Positions 1 to 9,033 of a stretch of 64,000 nucleotides of DNA are shown piece by piece (positions within the stretch are counted from its first letter, which is position 1; each line of letters opens with the position of its first letter). The notes below the pieces were generated by a model. The model saw only the letters and a program-made list of their open reading frames with translations, made no database searches and was not told where the DNA came from. The position numbers were made by a program, and so were the translations under genes. The DNA comes from Lunularia cruciata (taxonomy: Eukaryota; Streptophyta; Marchantiopsida; Lunulariales; Lunulariaceae), in contig OX419758.1 in NCBI GenBank assembly GCA_948567375.1, forward strand, positions 37,887,001 through 37,951,000, read 5' to 3'.

Positions 1-640
1 CAACAAACCAAGGTGGAGGCTATTGCATGTATTCCTTAGCCTATGGATGTGAGTAGAGTGTGAGCATTCCTTAGGTTGGCAAACTTTTACCATTGTTATC
101 TTAGAGGATTTAGTGCCATTGCCAAGGCCTTGACAAAGATAACTAAGCTTACACAAGAGTGGTGTTGGGGAGATGAGTAGGAGAGAGCTTTTATAGAGCT
201 CAAGGAGAGGCTGATATCTATCCCTTTTTTGAGGAGACCAATTAGAGGAAAACCATTTTAGGTTCACAATGATTGGAGTATGTTAGGGCTTGGAACAATA
301 CTCATCCAACATGATGATGAGAGGAAGGATTTTGTGGTGGCCTTTGCTAGTCGCTCCAACAATTCAGATTCAATTCGGAGGTGAAGTATAGTTCATATGA
401 GGGATAGTGCTTGGTAAAAATATAGGAAGAAGCACATTTCTAATGTTATCTATTTGGTAACCCCTTTACTCTCATCATTAATCATCAACTGTTAAAGTGG
501 TTGATGGACTCCGACAAGCTTTTAAGGAAGCTTGCACAATAGGCTTTGATTTTATAAGAGTATGATTTTATAATTATTCACAAACTTGGAGTGTTGAATC
601 ATGATGCAGATGGGTTGAGTAAAAATCTATGTCCCATCCA
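1..640 (+). pseudogene. RT end and RNase H of the family G element, decayed
   Basis: Frames shift but the reading is recognisable: a connection region like AFLRLANFYHCYLRGF (about 75-125), then EWCWGDE and the RNase H stretch ILIQHDDERKDFVVAFASRS. It closes with the typical RNase H tail, here HDADGLSKN at about 600-630, just before the integrase zinc finger. RNase H would remove the RNA strand during reverse transcription. Several in-frame TAG and TGA codons and a frame change near 380 disable it. Confidence 0.6.
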
Positions 641-841
641 ACATGATCAGACCAAAGCATGTTGGCGTGCTGAGACAAATGAAGAGATGGTGTCAACTTG
701 GCATGTATCTACCTTTCTTTGTATGTTTTTTGAGGCTTTGGTGGTATCTCTCTTAGCACATATAGGAGGAGTTATTGAGGTCACAGATCAAGAGAGTAGA
801 GAAAGTGGTTTCATTTAGCAAGACATTCATGATGATGTCTT

Positions 842-1790
842 ATGATGGATTATCCTTGCACTAGTGTTGTGGGTGCACAATTGGGGCCAAGGAGAGAGTC
901 TATGTTCTTTAACAAGCCAGACGGTTCAGATTGGAGTGCAAATACCTTTTGTGTATGGGAGGATGGTAGAGTGCAATTAGTACCACTTCCATCTCAAAGA
1001 CCACAGTTGGTCTATCATGCCCATGAAGACCTAGAACATTTTGGAGTAAAGCTTACATATAGCTTACTCTAGAGTCATTATTGGTAGCACGGTGTGCAGA
1101 CCAATGTACATCAATTTGTTACCAGATGTGTGGTTTGTGACCAAGTTAGAGCATCATTTAATGCTCCTATGCTAAAGTTACACCCATTACCTACCATGGG
1201 ATTGGGTTACCTTTAGAGTTTGGACTTGGTTGGACCTTTACCATTGATTGTGAGACATATTGATATGTTTTGGTTATGGTGGGGCACTTCTCCAAGTGGA
1301 TTGAGTTGGTGGTACTTCTTGACAAGTTTAGTGATGGGATGGCTTACTCGTTCTTGAATTAGGTTTTTAGTCATTTTGGTGCACCAGCTAAGCTTTTGAT
1401 TGATCAAGGTACATAGTCCTTGGGAGAGTTTCAGGTCTTATGTGACAAGGATTTGATTGATCATTGTACTACTTCCCAAGATCACCCTAAGGTAGTTGGC
1501 TTAGCAGAGAGAGTGGTTCAAACAATGAAGAGAGGATTGCAGAAGTATGGTTTGCAGAGAGGCCACTTGGGAGATTGGGGTCTCCAATTACCTTGGTTGG
1601 ACATGGGCTATTGGTTTAGCCAGCAAGTCTCCTTAGTATCTTTTTCTCTTTACTTTCTACTCTATAGAAAAGATCTAGATTTACCTATAGCTATTTGTCA
1701 AGATGCTATTATAGCTGTGGACTTGGATGATCCAAATGTATCGATGAATGCATGTTCTCAATGTGCAGAGATCTTTTAGAGAGTGATGCC
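842..1790 (+). pseudogene. Integrase (zinc finger and DDE core) of the family G element, decayed
   Basis: The HHCC zinc-binding domain begins with HEDLEHFGVK (about 1020-1050) and ends with RCVVCDQVRA (about 1115-1150). The catalytic core shows SLDLVGPLP (about 1216-1245), LLIDQGT (about 1392-1412) and LAERVVQT (about 1500-1525), so the three acidic DDE positions are recognisable. Integrase would join retrotransposon cDNA into the host chromosome. At least two frame changes separate the zinc finger, the core start and the 1420-1779 block, so no protein can be made. Confidence 0.7.
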
Positions 1791-1799
1791 AATGGCCTT

Positions 1800-2260
1800 T
1801 GAAAACTTGTTGATTGCTCAACATAAGGATACCTTATGTTATGCTACCATTTGAGAAGGAGGTTATAGACACTCAATCCATTGATTTCATCCAAGTAATT
1901 ATGTATATCTATAATAGACAACCCAATGACACTTGATGTTTCTACAAGCCGTGCTATCTTGAGAGTGCATGAGGTTTTGCCATGTAAATTCCTTGTGTTG
2001 GAAGGACATGATGATGTTTTTTGGAAGGATCATGTGCACAATTGTGTGCCATGCCATCTCCCAAATATTAATGGTATTATGGATCCAAGCTTAGCACTTG
2101 TATGAGTACGCTTGTGGTGTATGTTATGTGGCTCTTCTGGTAGAGCTATTACTATGTTAGTGTGTGATAGTTGTTCAAAAGGATGGCATATGGCATGTTT
2201 GACTCCTCCCCTCATGGTGGTTCCTTAAAGATAGTGGTTATGTCCTAAATGTACTTGACC
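1800..2260 (+). pseudogene. Integrase C-terminus with a C4HC3 PHD finger, decayed
   Basis: After the DDE core the reading includes CAMPSPKY (about 2046-2069) and then a complete PHD finger in one frame from 2118 to 2252. Zinc ligand codons are Cys 2118, Cys 2127, Cys 2163, Cys 2172, His 2187, Cys 2196, Cys 2241 and Cys 2250. The spacing is C-x2-C-x11-C-x2-C-x4-H-x2-C-x14-C-x2-C, within the PHD consensus. The core reads CDSCSKGWHMACLTPPL. Two stops (TAA 2226, TAG 2232) lie between the sixth and seventh ligands. PHD fingers usually read histone H3 tails; here the domain sits where chromoviruses carry a chromodomain, so an integration-targeting role is inferred. Confidence 0.75.
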
Positions 2261-2428
2261 TATAACTAGTTTACCCTTTGTATGGTATAGATTGCAAACA
2301 TATGACTAAAAATGAGGCTTGATAGCACACAACATCCTTATCTTTGCCCACCATAGGGTATACTATATACTTGGGGTAGATGGCTATTTGGAGTGAGAGG
2401 GACCTAATTGTCAACTAGGGGGCAATTA

Positions 2429-2640
2429 TGGCACTTTAGAGTTCATGTATGATGTATGTGTGAGTTGTGCTTCTATAATGTATGATGTTAACAACAATGT
2501 ATGTTGTGTAGCAATGTATATATGCATGACAGCTATCATGCCATTTGTAGCATTGCACCTAGATTGCTTAGACATTGGAGTAGAAGTGTTAGTAGTCATA
2601 GTTATTTTGGTAGTTACTCATAGACTATTGTGACAACCTG
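2429..2640 (+). repeat. Start of 3' LTR, family G
   Basis: Begins TGGCACTTTAGAGTTC directly after a purine-rich tract. The first 85 to 90 bases recur at 12385-12473 with few differences, which supports a repeat boundary at 2429. The right end was not found; sequence after about 2640 has no second copy in the window. Confidence 0.5.
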
Positions 2641-3354
2641 GTAAATATCACTTTTGCGGTAATCAGGTAAGTAAAGTTTGTTCCCATAGAGATACAAGTC
2701 AAAATTAGTCAATGCAAAGTCAAATAGTAACAAGCAGTTCTTCTTGATTTCATCCCAAAAGAGAGTAAAAAGCACTAGATCATAGTCTTGTTACAACAAT
2801 TTGTCACTCACTAATCACAATATTTCAAATATGTCCAAAGCAATCTTGATTGTGATGATTCAGTCCATCCCAAAAATGGCTACTTTGTTGTAGAACAACT
2901 TTGCCTCAAAATTGTGTTCCACCCCTCCACTGAAGGCACAACTTCCTTGATCAAAATTGCTTCATATCAAATTTACACTGCACTCACAAATGCAAAATAC
3001 TACCAACATTACAATTCCTCTTAGATCTGTCAAGGCATTGCTTTGATTGCACTTCACTCAAGATCAAACACATAGAGTGAAGATCAAGGCTGTGGAATCC
3101 AACATCCAACAAACACACTGACTTGCACTTCAAATTTCTCCCAACACTCACAAACACAATCATAGAATTGATACTCGGAATTAAGCTTAAGCGATGAGCA
3201 TTGAAATCAATACTTTTCTTTATCTATTCTCAAGAATATGAATATTGAACAACATAAGACTACAAATGCTTACCTTAAATAGTAAAACAATTGACAATTA
3301 CTAACAAAATACCATTCTACAACAACTTTACCAACCTATATATCCAAAATGACC
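2641..3354. other. Unassigned AT-rich sequence
   Basis: No coding signal or known repeat was recognised. It is the left flank of element copy 1 and ends with the target-site copy ATGCA at 3355-3359. Confidence 0.5.
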
Positions 3355-3359
3355 ATGCA

Positions 3360-3768
3360 TGTAAAAGACCAAAACCAAGGAGAGAAATATGAGAATGGAA
3401 ACTCACATTGGGACACTTAAATGAGGGAAAACTCCAAATGCCTAGCATGAGCTTCGGCTTTGGTATTTATAGGTAACATACAAGACCCTTGAAGCTTCTC
3501 AAGAAGCTTCCTTGATCCGCTTTCTTGGAGTGCAAGTCAAGTTAACCAGGAAGCTTCTCAAGAAGCTTCCTTTTAGAAGCCGCCTACTTGGCATGCAAGC
3601 TAAGCTAGTTAGAAGCTTCTAGAAGCTACCTGCTTAGGGCACAAGTTAACTAGTTGGGAAGCTTCTCAAGAAGCTTCTTAGATGCTTCTAGAATATTCTA
3701 GGCTATTTTGTCTTATTATCTACTTCGTAAGCCTGACTAACTTCGTCGCTAAACTCCATATTGTTACA
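3360..3768 (-). repeat. 3' LTR of family A copy 1
   Basis: On the minus strand it starts TGTAACAATATGG at 3768 and ends TTTTACA at 3360. It is the same length as the 8582-8990 LTR, with 11 mismatches between them. U3 contains many GAAGCTTC palindromes and two perfect heat shock element matches at 3611-3625 and 3685-3699. Outside it is the target repeat ATGCA. Confidence 0.92.
3611..3699 (-). promoter_or_regulatory. Two heat shock element matches in the 3' LTR of copy 1
   Basis: 3611-3625 reads aGAAgcTTCtaGAAg and 3685-3699 reads cTTCtaGAAtaTTCt. Both are perfect three-unit alternating GAA/TTC arrays with 2-base spacing, the binding site of trimeric heat shock factor. Confidence 0.6.
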
Positions 3769-4017
3769 TATTCCCCCGCCGCTAGTTGGTGACGTCCTCG
3801 TCGCCATTGAAGCTTTGAATTCCTTGATGGACGTCTGTGTATTTTGGAGGTGGGAAAGAGGTTCCCATGTGGCATCATGAAGGGGGTACCCTTTCCAAAG
3901 GACCTTGTACTCCATATGTTGACGATGGCCTCATTGAATATGGCGACGTGCAAGGATACGATCAACTTTGTACTCCTCATGATCATTGATAGGGATAGGA
4001 AGAGGGGGAGGTTGGAC
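3769..4017 (-). pseudogene. Chromodomain and polypurine tract of family A copy 1
   Basis: The minus-strand reading contains EYKVLWKGYPLHDATWEP, the hallmark of a chromodomain at the C-terminus of a chromovirus integrase; such domains bind modified histone H3 and guide insertion. It is in the same frame as the integrase upstream. A purine-rich stretch, the reverse complement of tattcccccgccgctagttg (3769-3788), forms the polypurine tract next to the 3' LTR. Confidence 0.85.
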
Positions 4018-5316
4018 TCAAGAGGAAAAGGAAGAGGGGTTAGGAACAAAGGGTTTCAACTTGGAAATATGAAAGACAGGATAGATACGCATGTGACAAG
4101 GCAAGGCAAGTCGATAAGCAATAGGAGAGACAATGTGGGTGATATCAAAGGGTCCTATCCAATTTGGGGCAAGTTTACGAACTTGGGTATCAAGTGGGAG
4201 AGGGAGGTTATTAGAGGATAGCATGACTTTATCACCAACTTCAAAGGTGAGATCACGACGATGGTGGTCCGCATATTGTTTTTGGCGATTCTGAGCAACA
4301 AGGAGGTGAGACTTGGCTTGTTGGAGAGATTGGGATATAGTGGTCAAGAATGTGGAAGTATGAGGAACCTGAGAGGGAGGGGGAGCAAGGAGAGAATTTG
4401 GAACAAGCGGATCTTGGCCAAAATTGAGAAAGAAGGGGGAAAATCTAGTGCTTGCCTGTTTGGAATTGTTGTAGGCAAATTCTGCAGCTGCAAGACATTC
4501 ATCCCAGTTGGTATGGTGGACATTGACAAAGGCCCGCAACATATCCTCCAATGTATGATTTGCGCCTTCAGTTTGTCTATCAGTTTGAGGATGATAGGCC
4601 GTGGACAAAGCAAGCTTGGTGCCGAGTATCTGGAAGAGTGCTTGCCAAAACTTCCCGGTAAATCAAGGATCACGGTCAGAGATGAGTACATGTGGTATCC
4701 AATGATGCTTGAAGACATTGTCAAAGTAGATTTGCACTAAGGTTGGAGCATCCACGGTATCACAGGTTGGTGCCAAGTGGATTTGCTTACTAAGCTTATC
4801 CACAAACACCACAATTGTGGTGTGTCCTTGCTTTGTCTTTGGCAAGGATGTGATGAGATCCAAGCTCACATGCTCCCAGCAAGCGGATGGAATGGCGAGT
4901 GGTTGAAGGAGTCCACTCGGCTTTTGGTTGTTGTCCTTGTTCCATTGGCAACTCTCACATGATCGGACAAAGTCTCAAACATCTCGTGTCATGTTGGGCC
5001 ACCACCATTGGCGTTGGAGGGTGCCCAAGGTCTTGTCCACTCCCATGTGACCAACTATTGGTAAATCATGGGCTTCTTGAAGGCACACAAGTCGAAGATC
5101 ACCTTTGGCTGGAACATAGATCTGGTCTGCATGGAGTAAGAGGCCTTCCTTGAAGGAGAAGGTGTTGTACTCCTTATCGTGTCCTGTTAGACGACCGTGT
5201 ACCATTTGGAAGAAGGGATCTTGTTGTAGAGCTGATTGAAACTCATTATGGACCTTAGGGTCAATTGACACCGTTGTAATTGCCGCCGTGATAAGAGGAA
5301 GATCCTTCAAATCAGG
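4018..5316 (-). pseudogene. Integrase of family A copy 1, decayed
   Basis: The zinc finger region includes HDLPIVGHMGVDKTL (about 5030-5080). The core has SLDLITSLPKTKQG near 4860 and LISDRDP near 4670, then AYHPQTDRQTEG and NNSKQASTRFSPFFLNF further on. Blocks 5310-4975, 4869-4663 and 4608-4018 share one reading frame and are separated by TGA stops. At least two of these (about 4967 and 4663) fit CGA to TGA changes. The C-terminal part DKVMLSSNNLPL is followed by the chromodomain. Confidence 0.85.
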
Positions 5317-5841
5317 TCATCGTGATAGAGCATCGAGGAGTACATGGAACCGACCTGGTTTGTACTCAAGTTTGATGTCAAATAATTGGAGTTGCTCTTC
5401 CCATCGATGATGCCAACTCTTCATGTGCTCCAAGTGTAAGTTCTGCAACAATGGCTTGTGATCAATTCGCATGATCACTTGTTTCCCCAAGAGATAATGC
5501 CTCCATACCTTGGTGGCATATACCATTGTGAGTTGTTCTCAATCTCAAGCAGAGTAATTTCTTTCAGCTGTATTTAGTTGGCAAGACACAAAGGCAATAG
5601 GATGTAGTCCATCTAGAAATTCTTGTTGCAACACAGCTCCAATTGCAAAGTTAGAAGCATCAAAATCTACCACACAAGGTAGTTGAGGATCATATGGTTG
5701 AAGAATAGGTCTCAAAGACACCATATGCTTTAACTTCTGGAATGCTTCTTCATGCTTGGTGGTCCACTGGAAGCTCAAGTTCTTTCCCAAGAGGTCAGTC
5801 AATGGTGCAGCCACGTGAGCATAATAGTGGATGAACCGTCA
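5317..5841 (-). pseudogene. RNase H of family A copy 1, decayed
   Basis: The readings VVDFDASNFAIGAVLQQE (D of the RNase H active site) and IMRIDHKPLLQNL are typical of Ty3/gypsy RNase H. The domain ends FHVLLDALSR before the integrase. Two blocks (5814-5545 and 5526-5317) share a frame; TAA/TGA near 5835 and TGA codons near 5530-5541 break it. The related copy at 35.3 kb still has CGA at one of these positions. Confidence 0.82.
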
Positions 5842-6620
5842 TTAAAAACTGGCCAATCCATTGAATGCTCGTACTTCTGTAGCATCCTTCGGGGTAGGCC
5901 AATCAATAATGGCCTTGATCTTCTCTTCTTCCATCTTGATCCCTTCTGATGAGATCTTATGACCCAAGAAGGTAACCTCCTTTTGCCAAAAAGCACACTT
6001 TGACTTCTTGCAGTAAAATTTCCACTGTCGTAGTCGTCTTAGGACTTCTCGCACATGATTCACGTGTTCTACCTCTATCTTGCTATAGATTAAGATATCA
6101 TCTAAGAACACCACTACGGACCGATCCAATAGTCCTTCCAACACCCGATGCATCTGATCCATGAAGACTGTTGGAGCATTAGTGAGTCCAAAAGGTAGAA
6201 CTCTCCACTTAAAATGTCCATACCTTGTGCAAAAAGCAGTCTTTTGCACATCCTCTCCTTCAATAGGAATTTGCCAATAGCCGCTACGAAGATCCAGCTT
6301 GGAAAAGTAGCGTGCTCCACTTAGTTGATCAAGTAGATCATCGATCTGAGGCAAGGGATATGCATTCTTCACGGTTTGCTTATTGAGTCCATGGTAATCA
6401 ATACAAAAGCAAAGTCCTCCATCCTTCTTTGGAACAAATAGTACCGGTGCTCCCCAAGAAGAGGTACTATGTCGTATGAAATCCTTCTCCAACAACTTTG
6501 TAAGTGTTGTTCGCAACTCTTCCAACTCCTTTGGTGAGAGCCGATAGATTGGTCTACTCATTGGAGTACTCCTTGGCAATAACTCGATCTTGAAGGGCAT
6601 ACCTCGATCAGAGGGTAATC
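5842..6620 (-). pseudogene. Reverse transcriptase of family A copy 1, decayed
   Basis: The 252-codon block from 6600 carries all expected RT motifs: [14 protein letters not shown] (residues 49-62), [10 protein letters not shown] (99-108, first catalytic Asp), LPFGLTNAP (135-143) and [10 protein letters not shown] (165-174, catalytic Asp pair). It would copy element RNA into cDNA. A 1-bp deletion near 6621 relative to the copy at 56.1 kb separates it from the protease-linker frame. The block ends in adjacent TAA and TGA stops. Confidence 0.9.
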
Positions 6621-6759
6621 CTTTGGCAGATCATCTGGAAACACATCTGCAAATTCTTGAACTATCCGATCAACCATTGCTTGATGCGGCACTTGGCCCT
6701 CCTCAGATTGTTCTTGTGCAATCGGCTTGATCCACACCACAAATACAGAATTATCTTCC

Positions 6760-6945
6760 TCCAAAGCTTGCTCTATGGCTGCTTCATTAACAAACTTTCC
6801 TTCTATGGATTCATCTCTCTTCCAAGCTTGCTCCATGGTTGCCTTCTTGGCAAACTTCCCATCTTGGGACTCATCTCTCTTCCAGATTCGCTCTACGGCT
6901 ACCTTCTTGACAAACTTCCCACCTTGGGACTGACTATTCTTAGGT
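6760..6945 (-). repeat. 60-bp tandem repeat coding the protease-RT linker (3 units)
   Basis: Three diverged 60-bp units encode a repeated 20-residue motif built around GKFVxxxAxEQA followed by acidic residues. It lies between protease and RT. The same linker has about 3 units in the 56.3 kb copy, 2 in copy B and 4 in copy A. Confidence 0.7.
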
Positions 6946-6989
6946 ATCTTACTCAGAGGTGCCAGACAACCTAATCGGAAATTCTTACC

Positions 6990-7367
6990 TTAGTGTTGTA
7001 CTTGAATTTGGCGTCGGGTCCAATCAAATTGAACCTTATGATGTTCAAGCCAAGGTAGACCTAGAATGATATCATAGTGTAGAGGTGCCACTACAAACCT
7101 CATACATTCCAAATACTCCTTCCCAATCTTGAAGGTAACAGGATGCGAGGTGCGGAATGCAGAACCCTTTCTACCATCCGCCATCATCAAACTACTCCCA
7201 ATTACTGGCTTGATAGGAATACCCAATTCCTTTGCTACTTGCATAGACATACAATTCTTTGAATTTCCAAAATCAACCAAAATTCTACAACCCCGATTAG
7301 ATATGATACCTTGCAAGTGAAGTAAACTTGCATAGGTCGAGCCTTCAATCCCATTGGAACTAATCAA
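6990..7367 (-). pseudogene. Aspartic protease of family A copy 1
   Basis: The 125-codon reading has ILVDFGNSKNCMSM, where the retroviral-type D-S/T-G active site has become D-F-G; the copy at 56.7 kb retains DSGSS. It continues with IPIKPVIGS and [19 protein letters not shown], typical of Ty3/gypsy proteases. It would cleave the gag-pol polyprotein. The Ser to Phe change at the active site suggests loss of activity even without the frame breaks on each side. Confidence 0.82.
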
Positions 7368-7453
7368 GCTCCCAATAGGCGGCTCAAAATCTCCTACTGG
7401 GATTCTTCGTTTCCCTGATCATTCTATTCCACATACTCCATCTGGGCAACTTG

Positions 7454-8300
7454 TCAAGGTCGCTCATTCCTAAGTGGACATTCAACAATGCGATGTCCAA
7501 CTTGGTGACAATAAAAGCAACCTCCATTTTGTCGTAATCTTTCTCTATCTGTTGTGCCAAGTGGTCTTTGTTGGATAGCATCAATCTCCATTGGTATTGG
7601 TTCTTCCACCCGTGGTACTGATAGGCTTTGTGTAGGTCGAGGTCGAGGTCGAGACCAAGTTGTCACAACCAAAGAATCAAAACGCTTAGCCAATTGCAAA
7701 GCTTCTTCTATGTTTTGTGGCTCCCGCATGGTCACTTCCAATTTAGTGCGTGACTTCAATCCTTGCACAAATTGATCCAGAACTTCACCTTCTTGGATAT
7801 CTGGAATTTGCATGATGATGTTCTGAAATTGTGTGATGTAGCTTCTCACTAAGCCAATCTGCCTCAACTCCGCCAATTTATCTCGTGCAGCTCGGGTGGC
7901 ATTTATAGTTTGAAATTGGCCAAGTATTGCATCCTTGAATTCTGCCCATGTCAAAATCGGTGTAACAATTTGTTGTTCAGCTCTTTCTACTCGGAATTGC
8001 CACCAAAGTTTTGCCACACCATCCAACTGGCTAGAAGCCAAGAGAATTTGTTTCCACTCGTCTTGAAGATTGGTGGCTTCAAAGTAACATTTGTAGTCAA
8101 ACACAAAATTCTCCACTGTTCCTAGAAGATTCTTGCCTTCAAACACCTTGGGTTTCGGAAATTGAATGTGATCTTTTCCATCTCGAACTGGCGCTTTGTC
8201 TATCTATTCTTGTCGTTGCTGGTCTCGTTCATCCAACAATTGAGTAAGATGCTCAATTTGTTGTTGCATTGCAAGGATAACATTTGGTATTGTTGTCATC
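7454..8300 (-). pseudogene. Gag of family A copy 1, with a premature stop
   Basis: The main block (8146-7454, 230 codons) contains the retrotransposon gag core (QILLASSQLDGVAKLWW, VRSYITQFQNIIMQIPD) and a CCHC zinc knuckle, CFYCHQVGHRIVEC, at residues about 210-223, which binds element RNA. In the same frame upstream, an N-terminal segment begins with ATG at about 8299 (MTTIPNVILAMQQQIEHL) and meets a TAG near 8206. Gag would form the virus-like particle. Confidence 0.85.
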
Positions 8301-8581
8301 GCTACTACTCTATTCCACTACTCTCAATTTATCTAATTGATTAACACATAGATAACACATAACACATGTCCACCGTTCCCCATAAGTTACAACTGGAAGT
8401 ATCAAGGGTTCCTCTGACATAGTGATCATATGTAGAAAATCTTGCCCAAAGCGTGAGGTGATGAATTGTGTGAAACGATGCTTTGGTAATATCTGGACAT
8501 GAAAGTCCCAATGGTTTGGCAGAAGTGGATTTGGTGGTCCATAAATTCCATCCATCCCATTCCTGCTCTGATGACCATGCA

Positions 8582-8990
8582 TGTAAAAGACCAAAACCAA
8601 GGAGAGAAATAGGAGAATGGAAACTCACATTGGGACACTTGAATGAGGGAAAACTCCAAATGCCTAGCATGAGCTTCGGCTTTGGTATTTATAGGTAACA
8701 TACAAGACCCTTGAAGCTTCTCAAGAAGCTTCCTTGAGCCGCTTTCTTGGAGTGCAAGTCAAGTTAACCAGGAAGCTTCTCAAGAAGCTTTCTTTTAGAA
8801 GCCACCTACTTGGCGTGCAAGCTAAGCAAGTTAGAAGCTTCTAGAAGCTACCTGCTTAGGGCGCAAGTTAACTAGTTGGGAAGCTTCTCAAGAAGCTTCT
8901 TAGATGCTTCTAGAATATTCTAGGCTATTTTGTCTTATTATCTACTTCATAAGCGTGACTAACTTCGTCGCTAACCTCCATATTGTTACA
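8582..8990 (-). repeat. 5' LTR of family A copy 1
   Basis: 409 bp, ending on the plus strand with attgttaca and followed by target repeat ATGCA. A TATA box (TATAAATA on the minus strand) lies at 8686-8693. Its inner edge is abnormal: 8571-8581 is identical to the 11 bases outside the other LTR (3349-3359) and replaces the usual primer-binding-site start seen at 58039-58049. Confidence 0.92.
8833..8921 (-). promoter_or_regulatory. Two heat shock element matches upstream of the TATA box in the 5' LTR of copy 1
   Basis: 8833-8847 and 8907-8921 are perfect three-unit GAA/TTC arrays. They lie about 140 and 214 bp upstream of the TATA box at 8686-8693, a plausible promoter distance. Confidence 0.6.
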
Positions 8991-9033
8991 ATGCACCTCT
9001 TCATATCTGCCTCTTCATATCTCAAATCTGTTA

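Larger units (their letters stand above)
1..2640 (+). mobile_element. Partial Ty3/gypsy element, family G (RT end, RNase H, integrase with PHD finger, start of 3' LTR)
   Basis: Decayed conceptual translation reads in order: end of reverse transcriptase, RNase H, HHCC zinc finger, DDE integrase core, integrase C-terminus and a PHD finger. A purine-rich tract (aactagggggcaatta, about 2413-2428) follows, then an LTR start TGGCACTTTAG at 2429. That is the normal pol-to-3'LTR order of a Ty3/gypsy element. The 5' part lies outside the window. Frame changes and stops are frequent, so the copy is dead. A second piece of the same LTR occurs at 12385. Confidence 0.75.
3360..8990 (-). mobile_element. 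Complete Ty3/gypsy chromovirus, family A copy 1
   Basis: Two 409-bp LTRs (3360-3768 and 8582-8990) flank gag, protease, RT, RNase H, integrase and chromodomain in minus-strand order. A perfect 5-bp target-site duplication ATGCA lies at 3355-3359 and 8991-8995. LTR ends are TGTAACA and TTTTACA. The polypurine tract lies at 3769-3790. By direct comparison the LTRs differ at 11 of 409 positions, so insertion is not very recent. A premature stop in gag, a 1-bp deletion near 6621 and several stops in pol disable it. Confidence 0.92.

Noticed and set aside
4261-4740. Plus-strand open frame of 159 codons inside copy 1
   Set aside because: It is antisense to the integrase and matches nothing; a shadow of the minus-strand gene.
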